From positions 38,226,019 through 38,290,018 of the forward strand of contig CM049306.1 of the NCBI GenBank assembly GCA_026874595.1: 64,000 nt of DNA, in the 5' to 3' direction. This stretch comes from Sipunculus nudus (taxonomy: Eukaryota; Annelida; Sipuncula; Golfingiida; Sipunculidae). This document shows positions 38,220-52,060 of this stretch, one piece after another (the stretch's first letter is position 1; each line of letters starts with the position of its first letter). The translations under genes and the position numbers were made by a program. The notes beneath the pieces are model-generated. The model did not search any database, was not told the DNA's origin, and saw nothing but the letters and a program-made list of their open reading frames with translations.

Positions 38220-40060
38220 ACGCGACACGTGGTTTATTGTATTTTCTGTACAATTACATTAGAGAATTGTTCCATGGTGTCATTCAGTAAATTTAATATA
38301 CTAGACCAAAGAAATTATTCTAGAATTAAAAGCATGTTCATATATGTAATGAACGTAGGCCTATTTAATTCTATTAAAAGGAAAGGTCCATGGCCTGTTG
38401 GTGGCACTACATGTCCATTGAATGAAGTTGAAGGTATCCATATGATAAGAATGATATGATATATTTTAAGCTTACTGGATTTCAGGTTTTATATGCACTG
38501 GGTTAGGAATAATCCAGAAGTCATAATCTGTCGTTAAGACATTACAATATAGAGCGAATCTATGAGATTCTATAACGAGATTTCACCATTGTGCCAATTA
38601 GGCACCGGCGGGGTTCGAACCAGGGACCTTCAGTGGTCATTATATATCGTGACAGTTCCTTCATTTTCTCAAGTTTAATGTATATTCAAATGCATGTTTC
38701 TGCATACATATATAGGCACTGTTATCAGTTTAATTTAGGAAGAACATGTCGTCAAATAAGAGTACATTTATATTTTACATTCTTTTCTTCATCGTCTTTC
38801 AGCATGACGATATTAATTCAAACTTTTTTTGAAAGTTTGCAAACTTTCGAAAATTGTGTATATACAGGTGTATCTGTTACTTTCATTGACTTAGTTACAC
38901 GTTTGGCGTAACTGTTTTCTCAGGAATTAAAAGTTCATAGTCTTTCATGTAAATATTAACAGGTCTTTTTTAACGTTCCTTCGTTTGTTATAGTAATTTT
39001 CATATTCTTATACTTGTACAATATACTTCGTGACATTAAATTTTCATTTGTAGATGAAATGTAACATTCAAAAACAACATATTTGCATCAATTCAAGCAT
39101 GTTGAGTATATGTTAATAGTCTGGCAGATCCTGATAGAATTATCGATTTTCATGTTGCCATGATTCATCAAGATTCTGCATGGATGGCGGAGAACCAGAG
39201 ACCAGGGCACCCAAGTCCAGTAAAGTTCGAGTCCTTGAGGTTCGAATCCAAGTCCGCCTTCTTCATGTCCTAGTTATTTGTAACCCGAGCCCAAACCCGC
39301 GAGTCCGACGCAAATATCCGTAAAGGCAATTTAAAATGGAAAGGTTAGGTTATCATGTACATTTTTATGTTAGTTTACAAATGCTGTTACTATGGTTAAT
39401 TACAATTATACCTCGCGGTGATGAATAAAGCCCTGTATATAATAGTAATGTATCATTTTGAAATTTTCTGTTAGTGGTTCGAACATGTATACATAAATTT
39501 TAATTTTAATATGTACTTTTTTCTGACCATTTCATTTGATAACAACGTGAACGGATATGTTAAACTTGACCGCGAAACAAGTCCGCTATAAATAATTACA
39601 CCCATGGACATGGTCTGTGTGCGAAAGATCTTTGCATATACCCATGCATGTTGTAATGAATTCTATCGTACATGAGACAGCTCGCCCGATCATTTGTACA
39701 TACGATATAACAAGAAAGATCACCGGATTAATTAAGGCCACGTCGCAAGATACAGAGCAGTTTGTCTCAGGTTCGCTCCCAATTAATCCTTGCATGTGTA
39801 CTAGTCGTGGGGTTATTATAATTCAATTTATAGAAATCAAGGCCACCTTTATCACTGTAAAAAATAAAGGGTTTTAAAATAGAAAGGGTTTCTGTTTTAG
39901 AAAAGGCTTACACTAGCTAACAGAAACCAGTTTGGCAGAAGAACTGTTCAACAGAGGGTTTTGTTCGTGGAAATCCTTTTATGACTATATATGAAAAGTG
40001 ATACACCTGCTTAATTCTAGCCTATTATGTATTCCAAGAACATGCTGGTGATTTTAACAA
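38220..40060. other. Intergenic sequence, no gene recognised
   Basis: It contains a fragment of tRNA-like sequence (38595-38640, minus strand: GGTCCCTGGTTCGAACCCC then GGTGCC, a B-box without a clear A-box) and the CGAGTCC cluster at 39215-39310. Nothing else is recognised. Confidence 0.5.
38595..38640 (-). mobile_element. Truncated tRNA-like SINE head (B-box half)
   Basis: Read on the minus strand, GGTTCGAACCCC is a perfect Pol III B-box in a T-arm-like setting, followed by GGTGCC. No A-box is found at the expected distance upstream, so it is a fragment. Confidence 0.4.
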
Positions 40061-40065
40061 TAGCT

Positions 40066-40390
40066 GCGGCGTAGCCAGGATTTGGGGTGGGGGAAGAGGA
40101 ATAGTTAGCAAAGGCAGTTGAAGGATATATATATGTGTGTGTGTGTGTAAAACACCTCACATTTTAAATGTAGAATTATCAACAAACAATACATTAATTA
40201 CTGCATGTGCAACGCTTTATATTGAAATAAGTTCTAAATCTGACCAGAATTTCATTATTGTGTTTTAGGAGTTAATTATTATTAGACTATAAGTGTAATT
40301 CCGGGAGGCCGGGAGGTACTGGATGCGAGCCGGGGGGTGGGGGCATGCATGGCCCCCTTCGCCCCCCCCCCCTTGGCTATACGCCCCTGA
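40066..40390. mobile_element. MITE with GGCGTAGCCAGGATTT / TTGGCTATACGCCC ends
   Basis: GGCGTAGCCAGGATTTGGGG at the left is complementary (imperfectly) to CCCCTTGGCTATACGCCCCTG at the right. G-rich and C-rich subterminal runs face each other. These ends are typical of abundant hAT-like non-autonomous elements in animals. No transposase. Confidence 0.65.
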
Positions 40391-41890
40391 CTCGCTCAGT
40401 GATCCTCCTTCTAAACTTCTAAACAAGAGCAATCGTATAATAAATTATTCACGGGGCCTATATTCCCATATCTGACGTCTATTGACTAAGGGCAATCCAT
40501 TGACCTTTTTTAATGAAAATAGTAAAAAAAAACAAAAAAAAAAAACACCGATCCCATGTATACACAACCTATTCATTTTTATTTATACCCCCATGTTAAT
40601 ATAACATATATATTAGGGCCCGCAAAAATAATTCAAATATCTTTAACAAGGACAATTAAATCAGAGTTTTGTAATGGACATTTTGCAATCAGTGACCATT
40701 CAACTTCACACGTGTGCAACCAACCACCTTACATGGTTAAATAAACATTGGCGCATAAATGTATTTTGCTAACAACTGGTAGATAAACAAGCTCATTCAT
40801 CCGTTATAAGATTTTTTATATAAATTAGCTAAGCCAGAAATCAGATATATTCTACAGAAAAATTAGGTGAATATATATCTGCCTTCAAACAAACCACATA
40901 TATACATGTTTTAACATAAAACAATTGCACAGTAATTTCAGTGACCGACATTACAAGTTTTTAATAATTACTTCATCTATTATCGCTCAACCAACCTTTA
41001 CATGTTAACTGTTATATCACATATGCATGGCGGACGATTTTTTTGGTATAAATTTTACATTCATTTTTTTTTCATAACAAAATCGATATCTGGCCGATAA
41101 TCGGTCACCCAGAGCCAAACGAAATACAATGACATTTATGATTATCGAAATAAGATTCCTTATACATGTACTTACTATCCAATCGCAATCATATTTCAGT
41201 TGGACTCCGACCCTGTACATTAAAGAGCTCACGAGACGCCCCGTGCATGGTTGTATACGGATGATAATAAATTCCTCTTTTTTCAAGCATAATTGTTCAG
41301 ATATGACATATACAAGCATTAAAATCAACAGCTGAGGACTATATATTAAAATAGTTGAATTCCAGTGAACATTACTGATGTGCCGATTGATCGATTATAT
41401 CGATGACTGATCTGTTTTCATAATTGATTAAATTGGTTGCATCTTTGTGTGATAGATTTCAAACACAGATAATGGATACACATGTGCATGCTTGCAAATA
41501 AACGGTATTATAATTAGAAAATTATTCATATCTGAACTTTTAACATCGGACAAGTGTCATAATGCAGTCCGTAGTCTGTGTGTTGTCAGTGTCCGTTTTA
41601 AAATCAAACACCTGTCTGCTGTTAACATATAAACATACACCTTACAATGTGTATATGATTACCATATGACAAAACTAACAGGAACACTATAGCTGACTTA
41701 AACATTCAGCGGATACTAGTATCATATAAATATAGAAGTTATATAAAATAATCGATTAATAATCGATGATCGGTCTTTTATCTTTCAATCATCGAACATG
41801 ATTTTTCAACCATTTCCTACCAATAGTGAACACGCATATCAGACCTGTTTTCTTTTATTTATGTAGTGTATTAGATCACCTGACCTCACA
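40390..41890. other. AT-rich intergenic sequence, no gene seen
   Basis: Open frames at 41017-41335 on both strands lack any recognisable domain. Nothing else to report. Confidence 0.6.
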
Positions 41891-41896
41891 AAACCT

Positions 41897-42162
41897 GCTT
41901 CTGTGGCTCAGGGGTAGAGCACATGGCTCAAAGCCGAAAGGTCGTGAGTTCAAATCTCAGCAGAGTATAGCAGTGAGATTTTCACGGTCACCCAACCCAG
42001 GGTGAGCTCTCTGCAGGCTAAATGGGAAGGCTGTGCACCACAGCTGTATTTCTCTTGGAGGTTCCTTGGTGTTATGACCCGGCAATGGTTATACACACCC
42101 ATGCAGGACCTGCAGATGCGGTAGACACCGTGCCTGGTTGACACCAGGAATAAAATAAAATG
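41897..42162 (+). mobile_element. tRNA-derived SINE
   Basis: The head folds as a decayed tRNA: acceptor GCTTCTG pairing with CAGAG, D-stem GCTC/GAGC, A-box TGGCTCAGGGGTAGAGC, and T-arm with B-box GAGTTCAAATC. A body of about 195 bases follows, ending in an AATAAAATAAAA tail. The mismatched acceptor and anticodon stems and the body argue against a functional tRNA gene. GATCACCTGACCTCA before it (41873) and GGTCACCCGACCTCA after it (42294) are similar but too far out to be clear target-site duplications. Confidence 0.75.
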
Positions 42163-42169
42163 CAGGAAG

Positions 42170-44124
42170 CGAGTGCTATAACGCCCTGTCACGTATAGTC
42201 CCAAACCGAAATGGAACTCTGCAGATGTTATACTTAGATTTAGAATTAGATAGGTCAGCATTAAATTTTAGACGGATAACTTTACCCAAAAAAAGGTCAC
42301 CCGACCTCAGTTTCATGCAGGCAGGGCAATGGTTTCTTGTGACGCTTAATATATATATAAAGTCCTGTATATATAGGCCCCAAGAAACGTTGGCTTCTCA
42401 GGCACCCGGGTGTATTTTTTTTTTTTACCTTTAATTATATCATTTCGACACAAATTTCATATATATGATTAGGGGGCAACATATATAATATAAACAAAAT
42501 TTTTTTTGCTAAATAGATAAAAGTCTAATATAATCAAAGAAAATGTCTTAATTTTATTATGTTATCATCTTGAAAGAAATGTCCGAGGGACTGGATCTCA
42601 AAAACGGTATTTTTTTTTAATATTTATACAGGACGTCAAAACTGACACGCGGCGCCGGGGAATCCATGCAACCTTATTTGCAATATGGGTCCATGCAACA
42701 CATAATTCATGGACCTGCATGCGCATGTATGAATGATATTGTAGGAGGAAACAATGTTCAGAGGGCACTATAAAATGGAATAAAGAAAAAAATGACAAAC
42801 TAATTGAAAACCCAATAAAACCATAAGATATATTTGCACAAAGTGCAAGATCAGTAAAATATAATATTATGATAGTCACTTATTGCTCTTTTCATGCAAT
42901 ACACAGAAACATAATTCGTGGACTCATTACTGAGAAACACAGGCAAAGCTTATAAACATCTTTATTTGAAAATTAAAAAAAAAAACTTGCAAATTAATTT
43001 AATGGTCGAATATAAAGCTTCATTGCACTCGCGACATGTTAAAGAGCATATATATCTAAGGCCATATATTAATATGATCAAATACTCTATTCTGTACCAA
43101 ACAAATGCATTTAAATGCCATATTTTAGCCCTCAATCGGCTCCTATATATAATATTAAAATTAGTATAACATGATCACTGCAGTATTGGTAGAGTATATA
43201 TATATATATTAATATGTTTACAAATGAATCATGTGCACTTATTCATATATACAAATCCCTACATATGCAGATCTACTGGAATCATTATCACTTATTAATA
43301 TATATATATATAGAGATAGGTAGATATATATTTATTATAGTATCTTGTACAATGTCTACAAAATGGAAACTGTGATTTAATAGATACATCACAGTATATA
43401 TCAGATTACTAATGCTCATGAATACACAGCGGATTGTAACGAAATAAAGTAGTTCGGTCTTATATAGAACAATACCTGTCTTGTGTTGTATGTAAACTTC
43501 TCCATCGAGATACATTGAAGAACCATAATAAATCACATGGTATACCCAACCCTCAGCGGAGTTTTACGGGACACTCCACACACCACATTTTACATGACCG
43601 TATGTAGTATTAAATAAGTGTGACTTTCCAACATATCGGGCTGTGACTTAATATTCACACATCTGATTAGCATGATTAGCTAATACATATACATTTTTTA
43701 ATATACAAATTTTTCGTTGTTTTCGGAGCAAACACTGCTATACATTATAATGCGCGAGCTAGGCACATTATATAATGGATATGCACTGGCATACAAAATG
43801 AATCTCAACTTTAACTGTACTCGGCTATATATCATTGCAATATTAACAGTCTTTTGATAGCTTTAAGCTTTTGTATAATTTACCATTGTTAGAAACGTGA
43901 ATATATTGAAAAAGATCAGTTTCTACTCTAAAAGGCAATATAAACCGCACTTTAATTGAGCCATCAGATACCTCTTTCCATTCATTTTCAAGTATGATTC
44001 TTTTTCCAAATTTGTTTTAATCAATATACAGATGTTCAGAATTCATTACGATAATGAAAAATAATTGTCTTTTTTTTCTCATTAAGATTATACATGCGCT
44101 AATCTTTGGGGCTCTTGACTTGAC

Positions 44125-44184
<60 letters not shown>

Positions 44185-44389
44185 GAACCCATTGAAATTT
44201 ACTCTTATACTGTGTGATGAAATATATTGACTATAATTCCCTAATAAAAAATATATATATAAAATATTAAATTCAATTCTCATTGAAGGCAATCTGATGT
44301 ATTGCTGTAAATCGTGTGACTGTCAGGAAGTCAAGCTCAGTTTAGTTAATTTCTTATATAATATTAAATGTTATACTCTCCACATGTCC

Positions 44390-44481
<92 letters not shown>

Positions 44482-44590
44482 CTTTAATTATAAGTACAAC
44501 GAATAAAGATAATTAAAGACTAGGATAATCAGACACTCATCAAGTTACTATATTTTGTTCATCGATTTTGTTTTATATATTAGAAACACA
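42170..44590. other. AT-rich intergenic sequence with microsatellites
   Basis: Contains (TA)n at 43198-43209, then (TA)n running into (TG)n at 44125-44180, and a long (TA)n at 44393-44479. No gene seen. Confidence 0.7.
44393..44479. repeat. (TA)n microsatellite, about 87 bp
   Basis: Uninterrupted alternating A/T. Confidence 0.97.
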
Positions 44591-44599
44591 AATTGACTA

Positions 44600-45560
44600 T
44601 TCGTGTTTTTTCTCTGTACAGGTCCGCCTGTGTTTATCACCTTGGTTCTAACGACAGTACCGTTCTGTTATACGAGCTGTGTGACCTCGAAGCTTACCGC
44701 TTCTGGACTGGGCGTGGCCGGTGCTTGCTTGGATTGCTGATACAGCCGGTGGAACGGGTAGCAAGCTCGGCTGGCAGGCTGAACGAGCCACTGCATCCTA
44801 ACCCTGACGTCTCAATTAAAATCACCAAGGAAGCAACAGTGATTCTGCCGAAGACGATGAAAGTCTGATTGGACATTGTCAGAACCAATTTCAAATACAC
44901 CCCTATTATCAGCTCGTCCTTTCATTAACCAATTTGACGATGTTAACAAGCGAGCTAAATAATAGCTTCCCGCGAAATGTAATGGCTTGCCTCAATTAGG
45001 CTCGTGTTACGTTCGATAGACGAGTCCCATTATCGGGCAGGGCTCGGGGCGACGGATGCGCACTAGGGGCTGACTTAATTTGAAAGATTAGCCGACAAAT
45101 TGTGGCCACTCACAACAGGCTATTTTGTGTCACCGTAAACAGCTCTGCTCCGCCCGCCTTTTGACGCCGCGTTCAATCTCTGGAAACAGCCAAGATGGCG
45201 GCCAAATAGTGACCAGTGTATTATTTTTGAACAACCTCGCACACCTTTCCATTGTGCTGTGTAGCCTTCGTTCCGTCCACCGTCTTAATTAAAACTGCAA
45301 TATTGCATGGAGCTCAAGGCAATTGTCCCTGCACCATCCGCTACTTGTATACCCGATTCGGTCTTTCACTTGATTAATCCGCGCCAGTAAGACCCAGGTA
45401 GATTCCCTTATGGCTGGGAAAATGCATACAAACTTCCAACAATAGGGCTCATCTGGGTGTCTTCGTCTTCCAACGCTTTTGATCAGTTGATTAATCACTG
45501 CATCGCTGGGAAATGTTTCTTTATCATCTCTCTTTATGGCGCTTAACGGAACTCAACACG
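44600..45560. promoter_or_regulatory. Balanced island with a YY1-type site, candidate regulatory element downstream of Hmx
   Basis: GC-balanced, complex sequence between (TA)n-rich flanks, about 9 kb beyond the Hmx stop. It contains GCCAAGATGGCGGCC (45189-45203), GC-box-like TCCGCCCGCC and homeodomain words (CTCAATTAGGC, TTAATTAAAAC). A 91-codon frame at 44593-44868 has an acceptor-like pyrimidine tract and ACAG near 44620, but no recognisable family. I treat it as non-coding, with an unannotated exon possible. Confidence 0.4.
45189..45203 (+). promoter_or_regulatory. Perfect YY1/PHO-type site
   Basis: GCCAAGATGGCGGCC contains the full AAGATGGCGGC consensus of YY1, whose fly homologue PHO recruits Polycomb complexes to developmental genes. 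Occupancy is inference. Confidence 0.45.
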
Positions 45561-46808
45561 AGCACCCGTATTTTAACTCTTGACTTATAAATAAAAACAT
45601 GCACGGGTAAATTGCCTACCAACTTGAACATAACTGTCACCCTGTTGTTCGCATTCACTTGGGGAGCTGTGTACTGTTTTCTAACAGCGTTCGGTTGATT
45701 GGCCTTGAATCGCTATCAAACTTAAGTAAACCTCACCACCCATTCAGGCACTTCAAACAAGCAAACAACTTCATTTTCTTCATAAACCTTTCTCCTATAT
45801 AAATATTTATTTTTAAATCTTAATAGTTAACTTTAAAAAGGAGATATAAATTAGATATTTATTAGTCATTAACCAATGAACTATATCAAAGAGATATGAC
45901 GGACCCAGCCTTAAACAGCCGCGGGCACAAGTCCTTCCCCTAAAAGTATATTTGTATATATAAATATCTTAACAAACCCCAACCGTCAGATTGCGTGCCT
46001 TTGTTTGTGCATTTCATTTGATTTTGCATGTGTAAAGTTTTTAAAGGTAAAAGCATAGGTTAGGTTTGTCAGTACCAAATCAACGCATTATACATTTTTA
46101 AATCATTTTTGCATTGTTGTTACCAAGGCTGTATATATAATCATACGTGTCTTATCAATGCATATGCGCCCCCGTAAATAATGCTCAATTGTAAATTAGT
46201 ATTTTTGCTATTATGTAATATGATATTGATAAAATTCCACATATGATATAATTATTTGAAGCTCAATAAGTTATAATACAAACTTTAATTTGGTCTGAAT
46301 GTTTAAGATTTGATTATTAACATTTCTCTCTAAGCTAAAACTTAAACTCAAACTAACTTAAACCCCGTTCAATAGAATCACGTATCACAAGCGTGCATGC
46401 TTAAAAGATGACTGTTGTTAAAAATAATATACGTGTATGTTTATAAGTTTATTCTTTAAAGAACATTGAACTTGCAATAAATTTATTGAAGCGCAGCAAT
46501 TCTTCAATATATATTGTGTTCGTGTATATATGTATATATGTGTGTGTGAGATGGTGTGTGTGTGTGCGTGTACTTTTCCGCACGTGAGAAAGCTATGTTT
46601 TTCAATCACAAATTCATTTGCATGAATCAATGCAAAAACTATCAATTGTATATGTATAATTATATATATTATAATCTTCAGTAATAAAAAGTACCTATAT
46701 GTGAATTGAGCTTTTCAAGATATTTAAAATATGTTTAACTATAATAAGAATGCATTCATTAATAAAAAACACCCTCTCCGATAAAATATAAATGCATGAA
46801 AGTTTCCA

Positions 46809-46916
<108 letters not shown>

Positions 46917-48602
46917 GTGGCCTTGCAAAGGGATTTCAATTCAACTATCGGTCATTGCCTTTCGATTTGATTCTTGATTAAACTTTTTTAAGCAGGCAGT
47001 CATTATATATCATATATATATATGTCATAGTTATAAAAGGTTTATTTCCAGATAATGCTAATGTGAATGATATAATATACCTGAATAGACATTTATGTGG
47101 ACAAATTAATATTCAAGATATTCCATCTATAGATTACTGTGGTTTATGTCAATGATGAAACATATATAAGGTTACGCCTAATTCTTTGTTGTGTAACAGT
47201 GCCTGAATTATTACACCATGTACAATTTAACCTTTCTTTCTTTCCTTACAGGTACGAGGTTGAAAAAAAAGTATGAACATAGCTGTATATTTGAAATTTA
47301 ATTAATTATTTCCATCATACCATTTGTATCTACTATCAATCAGTGGCTTCGATTGAATACATCGATTTTTCGATGCATTGCTATATATACTTAAAGATTC
47401 AGACTTTTTTTTATATATGTGCAAGTATATGTTTTATTATGTATCTCTTGATATCTAAATATACGAAGGAATGTTAATGTTTGTATATAAGTTTTACCCA
47501 TCTGCTGAACAACATAGCCGGGTATAATGGTGATTGGATATTCATCATTTATTTTGTAGAAAATAATTTGAAAGTTACATAATTTTAAATTTCAAGTAGC
47601 TTGAAACTTTTTAAAACTATATGTAGTTTTCATTATATTGGATTATCAAAGACCATTTTGTACGGCGAATATATTGTGATGTATTACGCAAAAAGTTTTT
47701 TAAAAATAGATTATATACATGATGAACGGAAATTTCAGCTGTTAGCGGTATATAAATGATAAACATTGCTTCAAGCAATAAACGCCTCCTAAATGATGAC
47801 ACTAAATACCTAATACGTCATGGCATTGTGCGACATGCACATGTCTGGGAAAGGCCGTTATTGGGTCGCGTGTGTTTAATACTGCATGTGCATTACGTAA
47901 CGAAAAGGTGTGTTCCCTTTGGCAACACGCAGTATGGACGCTAGGGCTTCAAAGAGTTCTTTGTCATCAGGCATGATTATGGTGTCAGGCAAGTAATTTA
48001 ACAGAGTGGTATCTTGTAACACAGAAAGAACTCGAAACTGTTAAGAGTCATGTTAAGTGCAAGCCATTTTTTCTAAGCTCCATGGGATATAATGAGTCAC
48101 ACGGACTGCTAATTTTAATGATACCGATCATTTAGTACCTGGCAACTTAATTCCTCCGTGTCTGCCGGGTGGAAACACAGAGTTCCTGTGTGAACTCATT
48201 AACAGAACTTGAAGCTTAATTAATTGAAGGGACCATTAAGCTCACAGATCTGATTGTTTTAATGGGTAATCAAATAACTGTGATTAATTAAATAGATAGA
48301 AGATTCAATACCGAAGCTATCGTAAAAGAATGTTAAGGTATATATACAACAAATATATTCATGCTTGTATACACCGGAGTATATTTTAAATATTTGGCTT
48401 GAATTCTTATATTTTCATTATTTGGCTTTTTTTTAATATTAAACAATAATGACATATCCATATGATAAAGGTGAATATATTTTCCGTTATAAATCTGAAA
48501 TCATGTCACTAGACCCTATAGGTATATAGCTCTATATTATATCGTGTTTAGTGTACAGAACAAATTTTATGAAATATAAACTCTTCCTTTTTCATTAGAA
48601 TT

Positions 48603-48606
<4 letters not shown>

Positions 48607-48683
<77 letters not shown>

Positions 48684-48831
48684 GACAGTATAAAGTGTAG
48701 CAGTTTCAGTAATTATTTTTAATATTATTATAATTCTTATAATAATAATAATAATAATAATAATTATTATTATTATTATTATTATTATTAGTAGTAGTAG
48801 TAGTAGTAGTATAGTATATAGTAGTAGTAGT
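48607..48831. repeat. (TA)n followed by compound trinucleotide tract
   Basis: (TA)n at 48607-48681 is followed, after about 55 bases, by AAT, ATT and then AGT triplet runs, the last broken by ATAGTATATA. Confidence 0.95.
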
Positions 48832-49360
48832 ATAAGCATAATTATTATTATTACTTTAACCATTACTATTGGTATTAGTAAGTCAGATTCATCATACAAC
48901 TTCTTTAAAGAAAAACAGTTATATACATGTATATATATATATATACACACATGCACATATATATGCGTTATATATGCGTTAATTTACATTTATATACTAG
49001 TATAAATACATACATATAATTGAAACTATATCAATGATTGGACATTCTTATACTTTACTATGAAAAATTAGTTTTGTACATCCTGCATGTGGCTGTATAT
49101 TGAAGAACAAGTCTAACAAAACATTATAGCTATAATCTAAAGATGGTAACATGTATATATGCATGCCTGTTTTTGCATATTTGCAGTAACAATTAAGACA
49201 CACACACATATTTAGATATATATGTACTTCTAACTGAAAAAAGCATATATAGCAATAAACAGATGTACTAAACTTTTCAAATAATATATTATTTCATGAA
49301 TATATAGTAACCTTTATGTAGTATTTCTTTTAAAAAAGGTAAATATTTCATACTGTAAAC

Positions 49361-49392
<32 letters not shown>

Positions 49393-49849
49393 TGAGTTTT
49401 TATCTTATATATCACAAGCAGAAGACATAAGAATAAACATGTTTTGAAAGAAGGATATAGAGCTAGAAAGGCTTTAAAAAGGTAACCAAATGAATGTTAC
49501 ATTAAAAAATTTATTTTGGCATTTTAAAAAACACAAATATATAGTCAATGATGCATGCATAAAACAATCAGGAGAAAAGAATAATGTATCATCGGTAAAA
49601 TTTAAATTAATAAAAAAATCGCGCATACTTTCTTTATTTTTTAAATCTATATACATTCAGATATAGGTAAAATGAAAAGCCTGTAAGTGTGTCAAAAAAA
49701 CCACGAAAATATATCATAAAAAGGAAACATAATATTTTTTTGCTTCTGTGGTGCTGAGTAGATTAAATGTAGTGCTGACAGGCGCACGACTAAGTGAATA
49801 TACACAGAGTGAATATAACATATAGGAAAAAATCACCTGTCTTTAAACC

Positions 49850-50363
49850 TGAAGAACTTTATTCCGCAACGGTGTTTGGAAAGGCACCTGGAATCACTTT
49901 TAAATATAATTCCTGACGACATTAGTACCATCGACCAGACGCTTCCTGCCGCTTCTGGCTTGTCGAAGATTACTGTTAGCGCTACAGTTAACAGCCGCTT
50001 AATGATAGACAGTTACTTCTGAAGTGCTCCAATCATTATTTCCTTTCATACTCCAAGACAGGCTTTACTGGTTCCCATTACCCCCATGAACTAGCTGCAT
50101 CCGAATGCGACGCCGCAACTCAAATAAAGGGCAAAAAATTGCAACCATCAAACCGTTTGTTAAAGTAAATGCATTAGTCTTCCTTAGCTTTTTGGCTCGC
50201 ATCCTTTGATAATCATGGCTGGCGTAAGCACTAAGTAAAGACGTTCTTTTATTAATAGTGGAATAATAATCACACCCGGCAAACGCATGTTAATTCATCA
50301 TAATTATGATGATGAGAGCAATGATTGAGGTTTGTAGTAGCAAACAGATTATAGATACCGATA

Positions 50364-50409
<46 letters not shown>

Positions 50410-51550
50410 CGTATATATTTTATAGCGTTGCAGAAGTGATGTTAATTATGGAAATCATTTTTCTTGATGATTGTGTATATTGATATCGGTGTTTTAAACT
50501 ACAAAGAGAAAAGCTCATAATAGGGTACGTAACCACAGTTTCTATTATGGAAGCAGACGTTATGCATGGGAACAACGTTGAAACTTAAGTAAGTGATAAA
50601 AATTGAAAAAAAATATCCCTGGATATTACCAGAGCAATCAAATGATGCCCTCCGCAAAATACACATACTTTTATATGTAGCGATTTTGCGGGGAAATCTT
50701 AACCCATCTTAAATGTTAAAGCGCCAGGATTGGAGACAGATTTGTTTTTAAAAGGCACACGGTTAATCTCACTAGTCTAAATATATGATTACATGCGGTA
50801 TTTTTATTAGAGCGCCCGCAGATTTACAGGCAAAAAGCTGTTGGGGAGAAAATCGGGAAAGGTCCGGGAGACGCCACCGTATCTGTAAATTAAGAACGGT
50901 GTCAGGGGGCACTAAGCCGCTTGAAAGTTAGCGAGCGATTATCTGCCAACTTCACGAGGCCCTAAATAGACCCAGAGAGATTCAACGGAGCGAGAGCAGC
51001 GAGCTTGTTGGCCTTTTTATAGGCTATAACATCTGTGTTTTCATCCTTGCCAATGAAGTGCCTGTAATCACCTCCTCCCAAACTACCGCCATTTGGGAAC
51101 ACCGGATATTTGCTTGGCACGGGCTATACTTTCTCAGTAAATGAAGGTTCTTCCTCGAAACGCCAGGAACTGTTCGACACGCGAGCAATAGAGAAGAGAG
51201 CTCGGCCCCTTTGCAAATCATGGCCTTATTAGAATCTCTCGATCGGCTGGTGGCCCAGGACAGCACTGCAGGGCGACTGGAGCAGTGCTGACGACCACGA
51301 TGAAAGGATCGGCCTTTCCTGTTTTCTCTACCTGCTTTCCCAGATAAAACAAAAGAATAAAAACTTAATTGATATGATGCCCTTGCGCAAAGACAAATGG
51401 CGGATCGGGGAGATTAGGTTGCCATGGAAGTGTATTGTCAGGGTCACGTGTTCATGTCCTTATAAATGAAATTCGTTCTCCCATAGACTTCTTATGCCGC
51501 AGCATTGTAAGAAGTGAAAGTAAAACGCCTTTGTGAAACGGATGCTTTTA
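49850..51550. promoter_or_regulatory. Two balanced islands, candidate conserved non-coding elements near Hmx
   Basis: 49850-50240 and 50650-51480 are complex and GC-balanced, separated by a (TA)n tract at 50367-50405. They lie 3-4 kb beyond the 3' end of Hmx. Motifs include CCTTTGCAAATCATGG (octamer/POU-like) near 51208 and ACCGCCATTTGGG near 51086 (YY1-like). No coding frame is convincing. Confidence 0.35.
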
Positions 51551-51865
51551 AAATTCCAGTCGCTTTCAATTAGAGTGTTTAAACAAATTAGCACTCTAAC
51601 AGTAAGTCGGATTATATTAACTTAAAGGCTGTTAGTAATGGACGGAAGAAGAACGCTTTAAAGTGATACCTGTAAACTGGTTTCCCTTACACCTGCACTG
51701 TCAAGCTATAGAGAAGAAATGGCCAGGAAATCAAACCTGGTGTTATTGGGTGTGAAACTGAAACCAGAGGTATCTGTTTCTGTAATAATGATGGAGATAA
51801 AATTAAAAGGGATCATACATAATTATGATCATTATTATGGGTTATTGGTGTATTTATACGATATA

Positions 51866-51901
<36 letters not shown>

Positions 51902-51996
51902 AAATGTGAATGATTTTGAATAATATATATTTTACATAATTGAAGAATGGTTAGAAACATCAATTATGTATAATTATGTATTATGAGGGGGATGTG

Positions 51997-52060
<64 letters not shown>

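Noticed and set aside
41897-41967. Functional tRNA gene
   Set aside because: Acceptor positions 1-2 and part of the anticodon stem do not pair, and a SINE-type body and A-rich tail follow.
44593-44868. 91-codon frame as an exon
   Set aside because: An acceptor-like site is present but no donor or family match; noted under the 44.6-45.6 kb island instead.
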